The notes: generated by a model not told the origin, from the sequence alone. Positions 1 to 11,830 are shown, counted from the stretch's first letter. The stretch: 64,000 bases of DNA from Cunninghamia lanceolata (GCA_027924645.1 BSBN01000242.1:5642001-5706000), one strand, 5' to 3'. Translations and numbers: made by a program.

Positions 1-355
1 TGGTCAAAAGAAAAATGGGATCTTATTTATTAAATGGGATCCCGTTCTATAAAATAGGATCTTGTTTACTAAATGGGATCATGTTTCAAACAGGATCCAA
101 TTTGCTAAATGAGATCCTGTTTCTTACTGTGTCAGTACAATAAGAAACGGGATCCCGCTTAGTAAACGGGATCCCGTTTACTAAATGGGATCCTGTTTCA
201 AATGGGATCCCATTTACTAAATGGGATTCTGTTTCAAATGGGATCCCTTTTACTAAATGGGATCCTATTTCTTACTGTGTCGGTATAATAAGAAATGGGA
301 TCCCGTTTAGTAAAACGAGATCTCATTTACTAAGCGGGAACCTGTTTTGAAAAAT
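1..355. repeat. GGATCC-rich degenerate tandem repeat with long palindromes
   Basis: A short module of the form AAATGGGATCCTGTTT, alternating with TTTACTAAATGGGATCC, recurs many times. A larger unit that includes TTCTTACTGTGTC appears twice, near 119 and 268, about 150 bp apart. Positions 159-184 form a 26-bp perfect palindrome centred on GGATCC. The array runs off the left edge, so its full length is unknown. No coding capacity is visible. It may be a satellite or minisatellite, or the terminal repeat region of an element lying to the left. Confidence 0.75.
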
Positions 356-465
356 TTGAATTCTAGGCTCAATTTTTGCTTTGTTAACCGGTTTGAGAAA
401 AGGTTTAGGGACCTAAACCTAGGCTTTGGACCTGGTTTGACCTGCAAGTTGAAGGTCCTATCAAT

Positions 466-1517
466 TGTTGGGAATTAAGGTGTCTCAACCTTGGTAATTC
501 CTTGAATTATTTATGATTGTATTTATTTATTCATTGCCTATGTTGTATATTAATTGTAAATTCCATATTGTCATTTTGTGGGATGTGGCACGGTGATGTG
601 TCATCCTACATGGAAGATGACAACTTGTAATTTTGTCCTCACATGAGGAGATAGGCATCCCACTTTGTGGTAGGAGTATTTTCCATGTGTCGGCATCTTG
701 GATGTTGTGTAAGGGAATGTTGACCGAAATGGTTATGACAGATTCCTATGACGAAGTTATGACATGTAAGAGTTAGAAATAGAAGCTTGTAAGACATATG
801 AAGACATGTGTCAAAGAGCATCTTTGAAAAAGGCATCTTTGGGCGCCCCAAGGTGGACTATGACATGTTGTAAGAGAATATGTTATTTATAGCCTGTGTA
901 TGACAGATTCTCTTACAATTGTAAGTTGTAACTGCTATGACAGATTCTATGACGGTCGTAAGAGTCGTAAGAGCATCTGTCATAGCCCATTTTGGAAATA
1001 GGAGACCTCTTTGGGATGGGAGCTGTAGACAAGTGTCAGATACATCTTACAATGTTGACCAAGTGTCCATAGGCGTGGGTTTTAGGCCATGAGGCCAAGT
1101 TGGACGCCCATTCCAAGATAGAGCCAATTTTGCCTTGTATATTCTATATAAATAGGTGCTTGGAGGAGGAGATGTAGTATGTCATTGACAGGTACTGTTA
1201 TGCTTCCGGATTGACTACAGACACGAGTGTTGAAGATTATTGAAGCTTGCATTGTAAGTGTATTGTAAACCATATTCAGTTTTGATAATACATTGTGCAG
1301 GTTTCTGAGTGTGGGGTTTTTCACCCGATAAGGGTTTTCCCCACGATATATCTTGTCTCTCTTCTTCTGTCTTCTTTCTGGTTCTATGTGTATTGCTGCA
1401 ATATCTCTGTTACATGTTTCATGTTGCTATAATTGTAAAGATTAAATTGAATTTGTATAGCTCTCCCCTCATTAGATTAGTGTAGGAAGCGATTTGTACA
1501 CACCTAGCTTCCTTTCA
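466..1517 (+). repeat. 5' LTR of the Copia element
   Basis: 1,052 bp, TG...CA termini, matching 5728-6762 over its whole length. A TATA box (TATATAAATA) at 1145-1154 probably drives element transcription. The U3 part contains several copies of a TATGACAGATTC-like motif (about 730-960), which could be repeated enhancer elements. Confidence 0.95.
1145..1154 (+). promoter_or_regulatory. Probable TATA box of the Copia 5' LTR
   Basis: TATATAAATA sits well inside the LTR. The 3' LTR has TATATAAA at the equivalent place (6393-6400), with one base changed just after it. Position and sequence fit a retrotransposon core promoter. The transcription start cannot be seen directly. Confidence 0.7.
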
Positions 1518-1519
1518 GT

Positions 1520-1531
1520 TGGTATCAGAGC
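1520..1531 (+). promoter_or_regulatory. Copia primer-binding site (initiator tRNA-Met type)
   Basis: TGGTATCAGAGC lies two bases after the 5' LTR end. This is the usual plant Copia primer-binding site, complementary to the 3' end of initiator methionine tRNA, where minus-strand DNA synthesis starts. Confidence 0.92.
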
Positions 1532-1634
1532 TTGATCACCGTTGGTCCTAGTTGTTGGGTAGGAGTTTTTTGAGCTAATCTTAAGTTGAGTGGGAGTCTG
1601 TGTAGAGTATTCTGAATCTTATTGCATCAAGGAG

Positions 1635-2360
1635 ATGGCAAGCACATCTAGAAGGATAGAGGTGGAGAAATTCAATGGCACTAATTTTGAGTTATGGAAG
1701 TTCAAGATGGAAGACATGCTTGTTGATCAAGACATCTGGGAAACTATTAGTGGAACAAAACAAGCTACAATGTCACAAGCTGATTGGGATCTCAAGGATC
1801 AAAAGGCTAAGGGTCTCATAAGACTTAGTCTTGCTAATTCTATCTTATTAAATGTCCATGAGGAGGCTACTACAAACTTGCTTTGGAAGAAGTTGGGAGA
1901 TGTGTATCAAGCCAAATCCCTGGTTAACAAAATTTTTCTAAGAAAGAAGTTGTATTCTCTTCGAATGGAGGACGGAGGATCTGTTGCAGAACATATGAAT
2001 GCTTTCAACATGCTGGTTGCACAATTGACATCCGTTGGTGTGAAGATGGAGGAGGAGGATCGTTGTATGACCTTGCTTTGTTCTTTGCCGGACTTGTGCG
2101 ATCATCTTGTCTTGGCTATTGGAAGCACCACATCCACATTCAAAATGAAGTGGTTTCTTCGCTGTTGTCTAAAGAGATGCGGAGAAAGTCTTCTGAGGTA
2201 GCCAAAGAGGCTCTTGCAGTTCGTGGAAGACCCAAGGAGAAAGGGAAAAAGAAGGACAAGAAAGCTGAGAAGGGTAGATCCAAATCCCGTGGGAGATCTA
2301 AATCTCCTAGAAAGTCCAAGGCTCTCTATTGGAACTATGGCAAAACTGGGCATTTTTGAA
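1635..2360 (+). pseudogene. Copia gag (capsid/nucleocapsid) remnant
   Basis: The start at 1635 gives MASTSRRIEVEKFNG, a typical Copia gag opening, followed by a Retrotran_gag_2/UBN2-like segment of about 170 codons (motifs KKLYSLRM and SVAEHMNAF). A frameshift near 2150 moves the frame for the basic Lys/Arg/Ser-rich stretch (about 2215-2320). The zinc knuckle at about 2326-2370 keeps the spacing of CX2CX4HX4C, but all three Cys positions read Tyr (TAT, TAT, TAC), and a TGA stop falls inside it. Gag would package element RNA in cytoplasmic particles. This copy cannot. Confidence 0.9.
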
Positions 2361-2399
2361 AAGAATACAAAGAGGAAAAGAAAAAGAAAAAGAAGAACT

Positions 2400-2966
2400 C
2401 AGATTTAGATTCTGACAAGTCACAAGATGATGGTGATGCTTTCATCGCAGCCTTGGTAACCCATGAATCTGATGATGTGTGGCTGATTGATTCTGGTACA
2501 TGATTCCACATGACCTCGCATCGAGACTGGTTCACTAAGTATGAGGAGTTCGATGGTGGAAAGGTGTACCTGGGTGACGACTCTCATCTGAAGATTGTTG
2601 GTCATGGAAGAGTCTCTATTCGATTCCCTGATGGACGAGTGAAGGGGATCTCTAGGGTTATGCACATCCTAGGCTTAGCACAGAACTTGCTTTTTGTAAG
2701 TATGTTGAATGATGCAAGTGTGCAGGTTGTCTTTTTGAAAGAAGGATGCAAGATGACTAGAGGAGCTATGGTGCTTGCTAAGGGTACTAGGAGATGTACT
2801 CTGTTTCAGCTGGAGGCATGCATTTCACAATGCAATAGTTCTTTTGACTCAAGGAAGAGGGCAGCAGTCACTTCATCCCCACCATCTGAACGAGCAGTGA
2901 AGAAATCTGTTGTATCTAGTCCTGATGGTTGTATTCATGCCTTGGAAGTTAAGCTTCCTGCTGAAA
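2400..2966 (+). pseudogene. Copia aspartic protease region, broken
   Basis: After the gag remnant the frame reads a run ending in LIDSGT, then TGA, then FHMT. This is the DSG catalytic motif of the Copia aspartic protease, with a stop immediately after the active site (near 2501). The following segment up to about 2830 (LGDDSHLKIVGHGRVSI and onward) is the normal protease continuation. The protease would cut the Gag-Pol polyprotein inside the particle. A frameshift near 2960-2980 separates it from the integrase zinc finger. Confidence 0.85.
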
Positions 2967-4050
2967 AGAATGTTATGGCATAAGAGAATTGGCCACATTG
3001 GTGAGAAGGGTCTTAGAACCTTGAAAAATAAAAACCTCATTGAGGGGTTAGATGATTGTAATCTTGAGTTTGACTTTTGCGAACATTGCATATATGGAAA
3101 AAAAATCATGTTCAATTTTATTCGAGTTCTCATAAGTCTTCTGGTGTCTTGGACCTTGTTCATTCTGATGTATTTGGTCCTGTTAATGTTCCTTCGTTAT
3201 CAAAATCTGTATATTTTGTATCTTTCATAGATGACTATAGTAAAAGGACATGGATTTATTTTCTTAGAAGCAAATATGAAGTCTATAGTAAGTTTAAGGA
3301 GTTTAAGGCCTTTACTGAAAATCAGACTGGTAAAAAGATTAAGTGTTTGAGAACTGACAACGGTGGTGAGTTCTGTTCTACAAAATTTAATAAATATTGC
3401 AAGGAACTTGGGATTGAAAGACATAAGACAACTCCATACACCCCGCAGCAAAATGGAGTTGCAGAGAGGATGAACATGACACTGATGGAGAAGGCTAGGA
3501 GTATGCTTAGTGAAGCTGGCCTAGAACAAAAGTTTTGGGCTGAAGCTGTTGCCACTGCTTGCTATCTTGTCAATAGATCTCCTACATCAACTCTTGTTGG
3601 TAAGACACCCATGGAGGTGTGGTCTGGTAGAAAGCCTTCAATAAGGCATCTTCATGTTTTTGGTTGTGAGGCATATGCACATGTGCCTAGGGAGAAGCAG
3701 TCAAAATTGGAGAACAAGGATGTTAAGTGTATCTTCATTGGCTATGGTGTCGGTGTGAAAGGATACAAGCTTTGGGACCCTGTGGCTGAAAAAGTGTTGT
3801 ATAGTAGAAGTGTCATCTTCAGAGAGCTAACACCTTCTTCCACTGTTTTACAACTAGAAGAAAAAGAAAAGAAAGAGGACGTTGTTCAGTTTCTTGCTAC
3901 CCCTGAGAAGACTGAACAGAAAGACAATGTTGGACCTAATGATGAGGAGAGCTCTAGCAGCTCTGAAATCTTAGAAGAAGAAGCTGAACCTCAACCTCAG
4001 CCCTTGAGGAGGTCTACACGAATTAGGAAGAAACCTAAGAGGTTTGGTTT
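2967..4050 (+). pseudogene. Copia integrase (zinc finger plus rve core), frameshifted
   Basis: The GAG_pre-integrase HHCC finger is visible: the first His at about 2979 in HKRIGHIG, and CEHC near 3079. A one-base slip in an A8 run at about 3107-3114 changes frame just after it. The catalytic core then shows the D,D-35-E signature: HSDVFGPV, RTDNGGEF and GVAERMN (about 3150, 3350 and 3460). The usual C-terminal part follows (VFGCEAYAHVP, FIGYG) with a Ser/Glu-rich linker. Integrase would insert the cDNA into chromosomal DNA. Another frameshift near 4050 separates it from RT. Confidence 0.92.
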
Positions 4051-4059
4051 TCATTGCTT

Positions 4060-5716
4060 GATTCTAGTTGTGCTTTTGCTTTGCTTACTAATAGTGATGA
4101 ACCTTGAACTGTATCAGAGGCTATGGATATGAAAGATGCAAGTTCTTGGAAGGAGGCCATGGAGGATGAAATGGCTTCTTTGGAAAAGAATCAAACTTGG
4201 GACTTGGTGCCTTTGCCTACTGGACAGAAATTCGTTGGATGCAAATGGGTGTTCAAGAAGAAATTTGGTGCAGATGGCAGTGTTGAGAACTATAAAGCCA
4301 GATTGGTTGCGAAGGGGTATTCACAAGTGGAGGGTATAGATTATGGTGAGATCTTGTCTCCCATTGCAAAGCTGACATCCATTCGATTCATGTTATCTCT
4401 TGCAGTAGCTTATGACTTAGAGGTAGAACAGATGGATGTGAAGACAACTTTCCTTCATGGTGATTTGGAGGAAGAAATCTACATATCACAGCTAGAGCAT
4501 TACATGGTGAAAGGTAAAGAAAATTTGGTTTGCAAGTTAAAGAAGTCTTTGTATGGTTTGAAGCAGTCTCCTAGGAGGTAGTACTTGAAGTTTGATGCCT
4601 TTGTGTTGTCAATTAGATTTGTGAGATCAAAATCAGATCACTGTGTGTATTATAAGTTTGATGGTGATCACATTCTCATTGTTGCACTGTATGTTGATGA
4701 TATGTTGCTCATTGGGAAGGGTAAGAATATGATTTCTGATTTTAAATCTCAGTTGTCAGCATAGTTTGAAATGAAAGATTTAGGGGTAGCCAGGTACATT
4801 CTAGGAATGGAAATCAAAAGAGACAGAACTAATAGAAAACTTTGGTTAAGCTAGAGTAAATATGTGAAGACCGTGTTGGATAGGTTCAGCATGGCAGATT
4901 GTAGACCATTGTGTGTTCCTGTTTCTTTGGCGACAAAGTTGTCTATTGAGGATTGTCCAAAATCTCCTAGTGAGGTAAAGGATATGAGCAGAGTACCTTA
5001 TGCTAGTGCTATTGGTAGTTTGATGTATGCTATGGTCTACACAAGACTAGACATTGCCCAAGCAGTGGGAGTCCTTAGTCGATTTATGGCTAATCCTAGA
5101 CGGGTACATTGGGATGTAGTTAATCGAGTGTTCAGATATTTGAGGAGTACTTCCAAGTATTCCATATTCTATCATGGTAATGTTACAGGACTTCCGCATT
5201 CTGTTGATATTCATGGATTTGTGGATTCAGATTGGGCAAGTGACATTGACAGTAGGAGATCCACCAGTGCTTATGTGTTTACACTATTTGGTGGTGCTAT
5301 TAGTTGGATGAGTAAGAGACAACTTGTGGTTGCTTTATCCACAATAGAAACTGAGTATATGGCAGCAACTCATGCTTGTAAGGAAGCCATTTGGCTTAAG
5401 AGATTATGTCCAGATATTAGTGTTGATGCAGGTCAGATTACGATCAGTTGTGACAATCAGAGTGTGATTTGCCTTGCAAAGAATCTAACTTTCCATGCAA
5501 GAACAAAGCATATTGATGTTCAGTTTCACTTCGTGCGAGACATGGTAGAGGATGGGAAGGTAAATTTGGAGAAGGTAGATACTTTGAAGAATGTTGCAGA
5601 TGCATTAACGAAACCAATTAGCACAAAGAAGCTCAGATGGTGTTCGGAGTCTACGGGCCTCTCGGCCTATAACAATAAAATCCTGTTATTCTATTGGCTC
5701 TTACAAGGTGTTCGAC
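4060..5716 (+). pseudogene. Copia reverse transcriptase-RNase H, three TAG stops
   Basis: One reading frame runs from about 4060 into the 3' LTR. The RT begins around ASSWKEAMEDEM and contains the YVDD catalytic motif at 4690-4701. RNase H follows, with VDSDWASD, the ETEYMA region and the ADALTKP end. Interrupting stops are TGA near 4108 and TAG at 4579, 4762 and 4852. At least the last two sit where Gln (CAG) is expected, so each needs a single C-to-T change. The enzyme would copy element RNA to DNA and degrade the RNA strand. It is dead in this copy. Confidence 0.95.
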
Positions 5717-5727
5717 AAGTGGGAGAA
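5717..5727 (+). promoter_or_regulatory. Copia polypurine tract
   Basis: AAGTGGGAGAA lies immediately before the TG of the 3' LTR. This is the expected priming site for plus-strand DNA. Confidence 0.85.
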
Positions 5728-6762
5728 TGTTGGGAATTAAAGTGTATCAACCTTGGTAATTCCTTGCATTATTTATGATTATATTTATTTATTCATTGCC
5801 TATGTTGTAAATTAATTGTAAATTCCATATTGTCATTTTGTGGGATGTGGCATGGTGATGTGTCATCCTATGTGGAAGATGACAACTTGTAATTTTGTCC
5901 TCACATGAGGAGATAGGCATCCCACTTTATGGTAGGAGTATTTTGCCATGTGTCGGCATCTTGGATGTTGTGTAAGGGAATGTTGACCGAAATGGTTATG
6001 ACGGATTCCTATGACGAAGTTATGACATGTAAGAGTCAGAAATAGAAGCTTGTAAGATAGGTGAAGACATGTGTTGAAGAGCATCTTTGGGCACCCCAAG
6101 GTGGACTATGATGTGTTGTAAGAGAATATGCTATTTATAGCATGTGTATGATAGATTCTCTTACAACTGTAAATTGTAATTGCTATGACAGATTCTATGA
6201 CGGTCGTAAGAGTCGTAAGAGCATCTGTCATAGCCCATTTTGGAAATAGATGACCTCTTTGGGATGGGAGATGTGGACTAGTGTTAGATACATCTTACAA
6301 TGTTGACCAAGTGTCCATAGGCATGGGTTTTGGGCCATGAGGCCAAGTTGGACACCCATTCCAAGATAGAGCCAATTTTGCCTTGTATATTCTATATAAA
6401 CAGGTGCTTGGAGGAGATGTAGTATGTGATTGACATGTACAGTTATGATGTCGCATTGACTATAGACACGAGTGTTGAAGACTATTGAAGCTTGCATTGC
6501 AAGTGTATTGTAAACCATATTCAGTTTTGATAATACATTGTGCAGGTTTCTGAGTGTGGGGTTTTTCACCTGATAAGGGTTTTCACCACGATATATCTTG
6601 TCTCTCTTCTTCTGTCTTCTTTCTGGTTCTATGTGTATTGCTGCAATATCTCTATTACATGTTTCGTGTTGCTGTAATTGTAAAGATTAAATTGAATTTG
6701 TATAGCTCTCCCCTCATTAGATTAGTGTAGGAAGTGATTTCCGCACACCTAGCTTCCTTTCA
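5728..6762 (+). repeat. 3' LTR of the Copia element
   Basis: 1,035 bp, homologous to 466-1517, beginning TGTTGGGAATTA and ending CTTCCTTTCA. It differs from the 5' LTR by scattered substitutions and small indels. The TATA-like box is at 6393-6400. Confidence 0.95.
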
Positions 6763-7436
6763 TTAATGTCACAACAAAGTAGTGACTTTGGGCATATGTC
6801 TGAAGGCCTTTTTTGCAGAATTTTTTGAGGAAATTAAAACCCATTATATAGATGAGACAGTGTAGATTCCAAATATGTAATTTTTTTACAATTGGATTCT
6901 TTTTTATATTTTTCAATTAATTTATGATGAAACAGGTCCATAAACTTGAGTTATCAGGGTTTTTAAGTATTTTAATAACTTTTTATTAAAATAATTTTTT
7001 GAAAAACAAATTGTACGAAAAACGTACTTTAGACAATTCTTTTCAATTTCAAAACAAAAATTCAAAAATTGATAAGTTTAGGTCATCTTATGTGTGACGT
7101 ACACGATGATTTTTTAAAACACTAACTATGGCCAATAAAAATTAACAAAAAAAAATTCAATGAAAAATTACAAAAAAATATGCAAAACATGCTTTAGTGA
7201 GTTACAAATCTTTTCCAAAAAGGATTTAGAAAAATATGATTATTTAGGTCAAAATATGGATGATGTACATGTGCATGGTATAGTAAAAAAAGTGACTTTT
7301 AAACAATGGTTTTTAGAAATGCCTATTGAAAATCAATTTCTATCATCTGGGTATTCAAATAAATTACATATTTGGAAACTAGATTTCGAGTACTACATTT
7401 TATGATTAGTGACATTTTTCAAGATTCCATCTCTAA
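6763..7436. other. AT-rich stretch, no gene seen
   Basis: Homopolymer A/T runs and no convincing coding signal. The short frame at 7160-7405 has biased composition and no recognisable motif. Confidence 0.5.
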
Positions 7437-7524
7437 GTGCTTCAAATTTTAAGGTCAAATGTGACAAATTCTAAAAAACAGGGAAAGCACTTCCACTTTT
7501 TGGCCAAAACATGGACTCAACTTC

Positions 7525-8362
7525 TTGCACACACCCCTATTCACTCTGAGAATATCAATAATCAAGGTCCTAACCAACTTGACATTGGTGACCCAAGAAC
7601 AGGTAACAAAGCTACATGAAAAGAAGCATCAAGCTCAAGTCATGGAGAAATGGTACCTAAAATTCTTAGAGGAAGGGGAAGAGGTCATCTGGACAACTCT
7701 ATCAAACTGGGACACCTTGACCTTCATCAATAATAAGGTTAATGTCTTGAAGGCAACATGTGCCACAGGTCTAGACCAAACTGATCAGGACATCATGAAG
7801 CTAAAAGCTATCCAAGTGCTACCTAACAAGATGTTGATACACCATAACATCATGACCATCTAGAACATGCCACTCATGTCAACTTGGTTGAAGGATTTGA
7901 AGTTTGAGGAAGAGATTTTGAAAACCTGTCGACTAAGGCCATATACATCAGCAGAAAGATCCATGACCTCCTGGCTAAGGAAATGGAGATTCTGGAGGAG
8001 ATAACTGGCCAGATGATGGATGAAAAGGAAATATATGAGGAGCAAGCCTCAATTATAAATTTCAAGGACAAGTATGGCCTAATTTTAGAGGATCCAGTAA
8101 ATCACTTCTCGAAGAAGGCTATAGATGAGGTCATGGACCTCTATATGAAGATCAAAGGATATAAGGAGAAGATGGATGCCAAAACCAATAAATGGATAAA
8201 CTTGACAGGTCAACTCCAAATGTAGGAGTATGCCAAGGTAAAGGCTCAAGTCTTTGATAGGGATGGTATCAAGAAATCCATCGCCTCCTCTGATGCATAT
8301 AACGCTCTAGATTTTGGTCAAATGTTGATCGAAGAAGATAAGGGATCTGATACAGAGTGATG
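7525..8362 (+). pseudogene. Degenerate charged, helical ORF remnant of unknown function
   Basis: I do not recognise the family. Two partly overlapping frames carry a Lys/Glu-rich, mostly helical sequence: a segment with EKWYLKFLEEGEEVIW near 7640, then after a frame change near 7865-7980 a segment MEILEEITGQMMDEKEI running to a TGA at about 8360. Stops (TAG at 7861 and 8223) interrupt it. The composition resembles the charged C-terminal part of the large ORFs at 30.6 and 39.6 kb. Its position just upstream of a purine-rich tract and an LTR-like promoter suggests the 3' end of an old LTR element. This is an inference from style and context, not alignment. Confidence 0.35.
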
Positions 8363-8489
8363 AGGCTCATCGTAATGTTAAGTATTTCTGGCATGACTAG
8401 AAGTTCAATTGGGATATATTTTGGCGAAGTACAGTAAAGTGGATATTTAGATGATGATTTAGGGGAGTTGCGAGAAAGTGAAGGATGGA

Positions 8490-8900
8490 TAAGGATTAGG
8501 TGGTAAAAGGGGTGGATATTCTAGAATATTCCCAAATTCTGATACAATGAAGACATAATATCTTGTTGAGCCGACTGTCATCCACAGTTGAGTGTCAACT
8601 AGCAATCATGTGCCTTGTTCCCTGACCATTGATGTTGAGAGTGAGATCCCGATCGTTGGTTATTGTAACTAATTTTGGATCCTTGTCTTATAAAAGGCAT
8701 TTGAATCATTGTAGATAGGGGATTTGAATTGATCAAATTTGTTGAGCATTGAGTTAGCACAGTTTGTAACTTTTTGGCTTACCTCATGATTCTATCTCAC
8801 ATTCAATGAGATAATTTGTATATTTTGTGCATATGAATGGATTGAAGACTGGTTTACTACCTCATTGTAAATCATAAGTGATCTTTCGATTGATTTCTAG
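8490..8900 (+). promoter_or_regulatory. LTR-like segment with TATA box
   Basis: A purine tract (AAAAGGGGTGGA, about 8506-8517) is followed by sequence with a good TATA box, CTTATAAAAGGC, at about 8688-8699. This fits the start of a 3' LTR following the remnant ORF. I found no matching partner LTR in the window, so the assignment is tentative. Confidence 0.35.
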
Positions 8901-9959
8901 TGATGAATATCAAATTGTTGCATCCCTTGGAGTGCATTTGAACCATTTCTTATTGTTATCAATTGTCCTTTGAATATTTGCATTTGTTATACATAGCTGT
9001 GGAACACCTGGTGAAGTATAACTAGATTTAACTTTAATTCATAAATTATCATGATATATGTGTGAGTTCACTAAAAACTTAAATTCTGAGGACTTTTTCT
9101 TTCTGAACCTCAACTTTTGTCTTTAATTTTCACAAATTGTCTTAAATACGTGCAAATAATAATAAATCCAAAGGAAATAATCAATAATATCAATTGAATT
9201 GATGCTTTAAAGATCTTTAAGTGAATTTAGATGAATTGTGTAAAGATCAACTAATCATAACTAATTCAGAAGAACTGATCAAAGTTACACAAAATAAGCA
9301 CAAATTGATCAAAGATTTAGTTAATTGAAGATAATTTAGAAGAACTGATCAAAGTTATGTCCAAATCACAAAGAATTTGCTCAAAGTTCAATCATTAATT
9401 GATAAAGTTGACAAGAATTGTACAATATATGTGAAGATCATACAAGATAATAGTGATATTTGTAGGAAATTGTCTGGATCACGAATATCAAGTGCAAGAT
9501 GTGTAAGTCCCCCAAGTAAAACAACCTATAATGAACCTGAGTGACTACAAGCGAAGTCAAGACCTGACTAACGGAGCCTTTGAATTATAAACTCATTCTG
9601 AATTATCATATATTTCAAGAGAGATAGGTGTTCGAAGTAGAATTTCTATATGTGTCTGATTGTGAGTAACATCATCATCAATAATTGGGTGTCAAGGTTT
9701 GGTTATACATGTGATGCAAGAGCATCCTAGGTGTAAGAACAATCTTTTATTAACCAAAACTATTTGTTTTGTGTATTTGTCTTTTGGAGGTTTTCTTAAG
9801 TTACCACAACCATTTTATTCTTGTAATCTAATTGAAGGTTGTATCTTATCCATGGAATTCTTATAATTAAACATGTTTTCAACTAGACTTAAAGTATATG
9901 AGCTTATATTTGTATTAGAATTGCATTGATTGAAATTAGAAAATTGGTATCTATTCTAG

Positions 9960-10620
9960 AGAGAGATACTAGTGAATTTAATGTAGATCTTTAATTGTAA
10001 ATTAAAATTAAATCTAAAATTAGAAACTATACTCAAACCCTAGAGTTGAGGAAGTAGGGGAAGTAGATACAAACCCTAGAGAAAAACTAGTGAATCTAGT
10101 GAATTTAACCTAGAGAATTTATTTGGAATCTATGTAGAATTTGAAATTTAAATAAATGTAGAACATGTAGGAATCTAATTTGTATTAAAATTAAATCTAA
10201 AATTAGAAACTATAATCAAACCCTATATTTGAGAAAGTAGGGGAAAGAGATACAAACCCTAGAGGGAAACTAGTGAATCTAGTGAATTTAACCTAGAGAA
10301 TTTATTTGGAATCTACATAGATGTTTTTAAATTTAGATGAATGTAGAACATATAGGAATCTAATTCAAGTATTAAAATTAAATATAAAATTAGAAACTAT
10401 ATTAAAAGCCTACAGTTGAGGAAGTAGGGGAAAGAGATACAAACCCTAGAGAGGAACTAGTGAATCTAGTGGATTTAACCTAGATAATTTATTTGGAATC
10501 TATGTAGAATTTAAAATTTACATGAATGTAGAACATCTAAGAATCTAATTTGTATTAAAATTAAATCTAAAATTAACAACTATATTCAAACCCTAGAGTT
10601 GAGAAAGTATGGATAAATAA
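9960..10620. repeat. Tandem repeat, unit about 183-188 bp, about four copies
   Basis: The block AATCTAAAATTAGAAAC recurs at about 10011, 10193, 10381 and 10564. Each copy is followed by AAACCCTAGAG and CTAGTGAATTTAACCTAGA. Copies differ by substitutions and short indels. No coding content. Confidence 0.85.
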
Positions 10621-10699
10621 AAATCTAATATTTTGAAATATTTTTATATAAATTTAAAAATATATATGTGCCTTATTTCTTTCTAAAATATCTTTGTGC

Positions 10700-11800
10700 C
10701 CTTTCTTAACTTAATTTATGTTCCATTTTCTGCTGAATATAAATGCATATCCTTATTTTGCCTTGTTCTTTTATTTCCCATCTCCTCCTTTGCAAAATGT
10801 GTCCAAAATTCCTTTATCAAATATTTTGCCCCGCAAAAAATCTGAAAATTTCAAACACAATTTCTACAATTTTTTACCAAATATTCTACCTGCATATAAT
10901 CCAAAAATGCAAATATTTCATTTTTTAAAATTTTAGTAAAATTGATATTATGTCTAGTATTTATAAACAATTCACAAATTTTGTAAATTTTTGTAAATGT
11001 CGGCTTAAGAACCTTCGCTCAAAGGTCTTTGATCATGAATTTTTTAATATCTTTTATTGGGGACTTTCATTCAAAGGTCATTTGTTAAGAATTTTAATAT
11101 ATTGTCATTGGCCAAAAGGACCTTCGAATGAAGGGATCTTCAAGCAAAGGTTCTTTGCGACCTTCATTCAAAGGTTCTTCAAATGAAGGCCTTTGGATGG
11201 CATTTTCTCCTCTCCTCAGATTTCCCTCAAAAAATTTAGTTTCAAACCTTGGGTTGGACCAGCAAATGGAATCAACATGACAAGATAATTTGTAGGATCG
11301 TAGCCCTCAGGGTAAGCTTTCCAAAAAGTATAATTTGAAATACATTTAATTTGATTATTATATTTATTTTATATTTTCTAGTGAACGTATGTTTTTCACC
11401 AAACATCAAGGTCGTTGTTCGACACATGCAAAAAAATTAAATTGTTTGAAAATATCTATGTACTAGGTATTGATGTCTTTGTTTCAAAAAAAAATTGATA
11501 TATACAAAAAAAGTTATGCTATATAGTATAAACGTCACTTCTAAAAAAATACTATTAATATAAAAAATAAGTTATAAACTGTTACATAAAAACTTTCACA
11601 ATTATTTTTAAAAAATTTAAAAATATATATTTATAATTTATGAATGAAATCTCAAAAATTACTAGTTTGCATCATCTTCAAATTCTTAATGGTGTCAAAA
11701 AGTGAAAATTTGGTTAAAAATGTTGATTTCAATGTTCCATTTTGGACAAAAAGTGGGACACACTATTGTGGGATCACCCCAATGTGCAAACTGAAGAATC
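10700..11800 (+). repeat. Unclassified dispersed repeat, copy A
   Basis: About 1.1 kb, closely related in the same orientation to 24560-25650. Shared landmarks in order: TTTTTTACCAAATATT, a cluster of ACCTTCGTTCAAAGG-like short palindromes (about 11010-11190), GACAAGATAATTTGTAGGATC, TTTTTCACCAAACAT, and AAAGTGGGACACACTATT followed by GGGATCACCCCAA. No protein domain is seen. The class of the element is unknown. Confidence 0.75.
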
Positions 11801-11830
11801 CCTATTCCAAACCCAAGAATATCTCAAATT

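Larger units (their letters stand above)
466..6762 (+). mobile_element. Full-length, degenerate Ty1/Copia LTR retrotransposon
   Basis: The two LTRs both begin TGTTGGGAATTA and end CTTCCTTTCA. A TGGTATCAGAGC primer-binding site follows the 5' LTR, and a purine tract precedes the 3' LTR. The domain order gag, protease, integrase, RT, RNase H is diagnostic of Copia, because integrase comes before RT. The flanking 5-mers are TCAAT (461-465) and TTAAT (6763-6767), a likely target-site duplication with one mismatch. The frame is broken by several stops and frameshifts, so the copy cannot make a functional polyprotein. LTR differences include an extra direct duplication near 830 in the 5' LTR, consistent with an old insertion. 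Confidence 0.97.

Noticed and set aside
1082..1324. Minus-strand frames inside the Copia LTRs (also 639-851, 5863-6099, 6228-6569)
   Set aside because: They recur in both LTRs only because the LTRs are copies. No domain, and they run antisense to the element.
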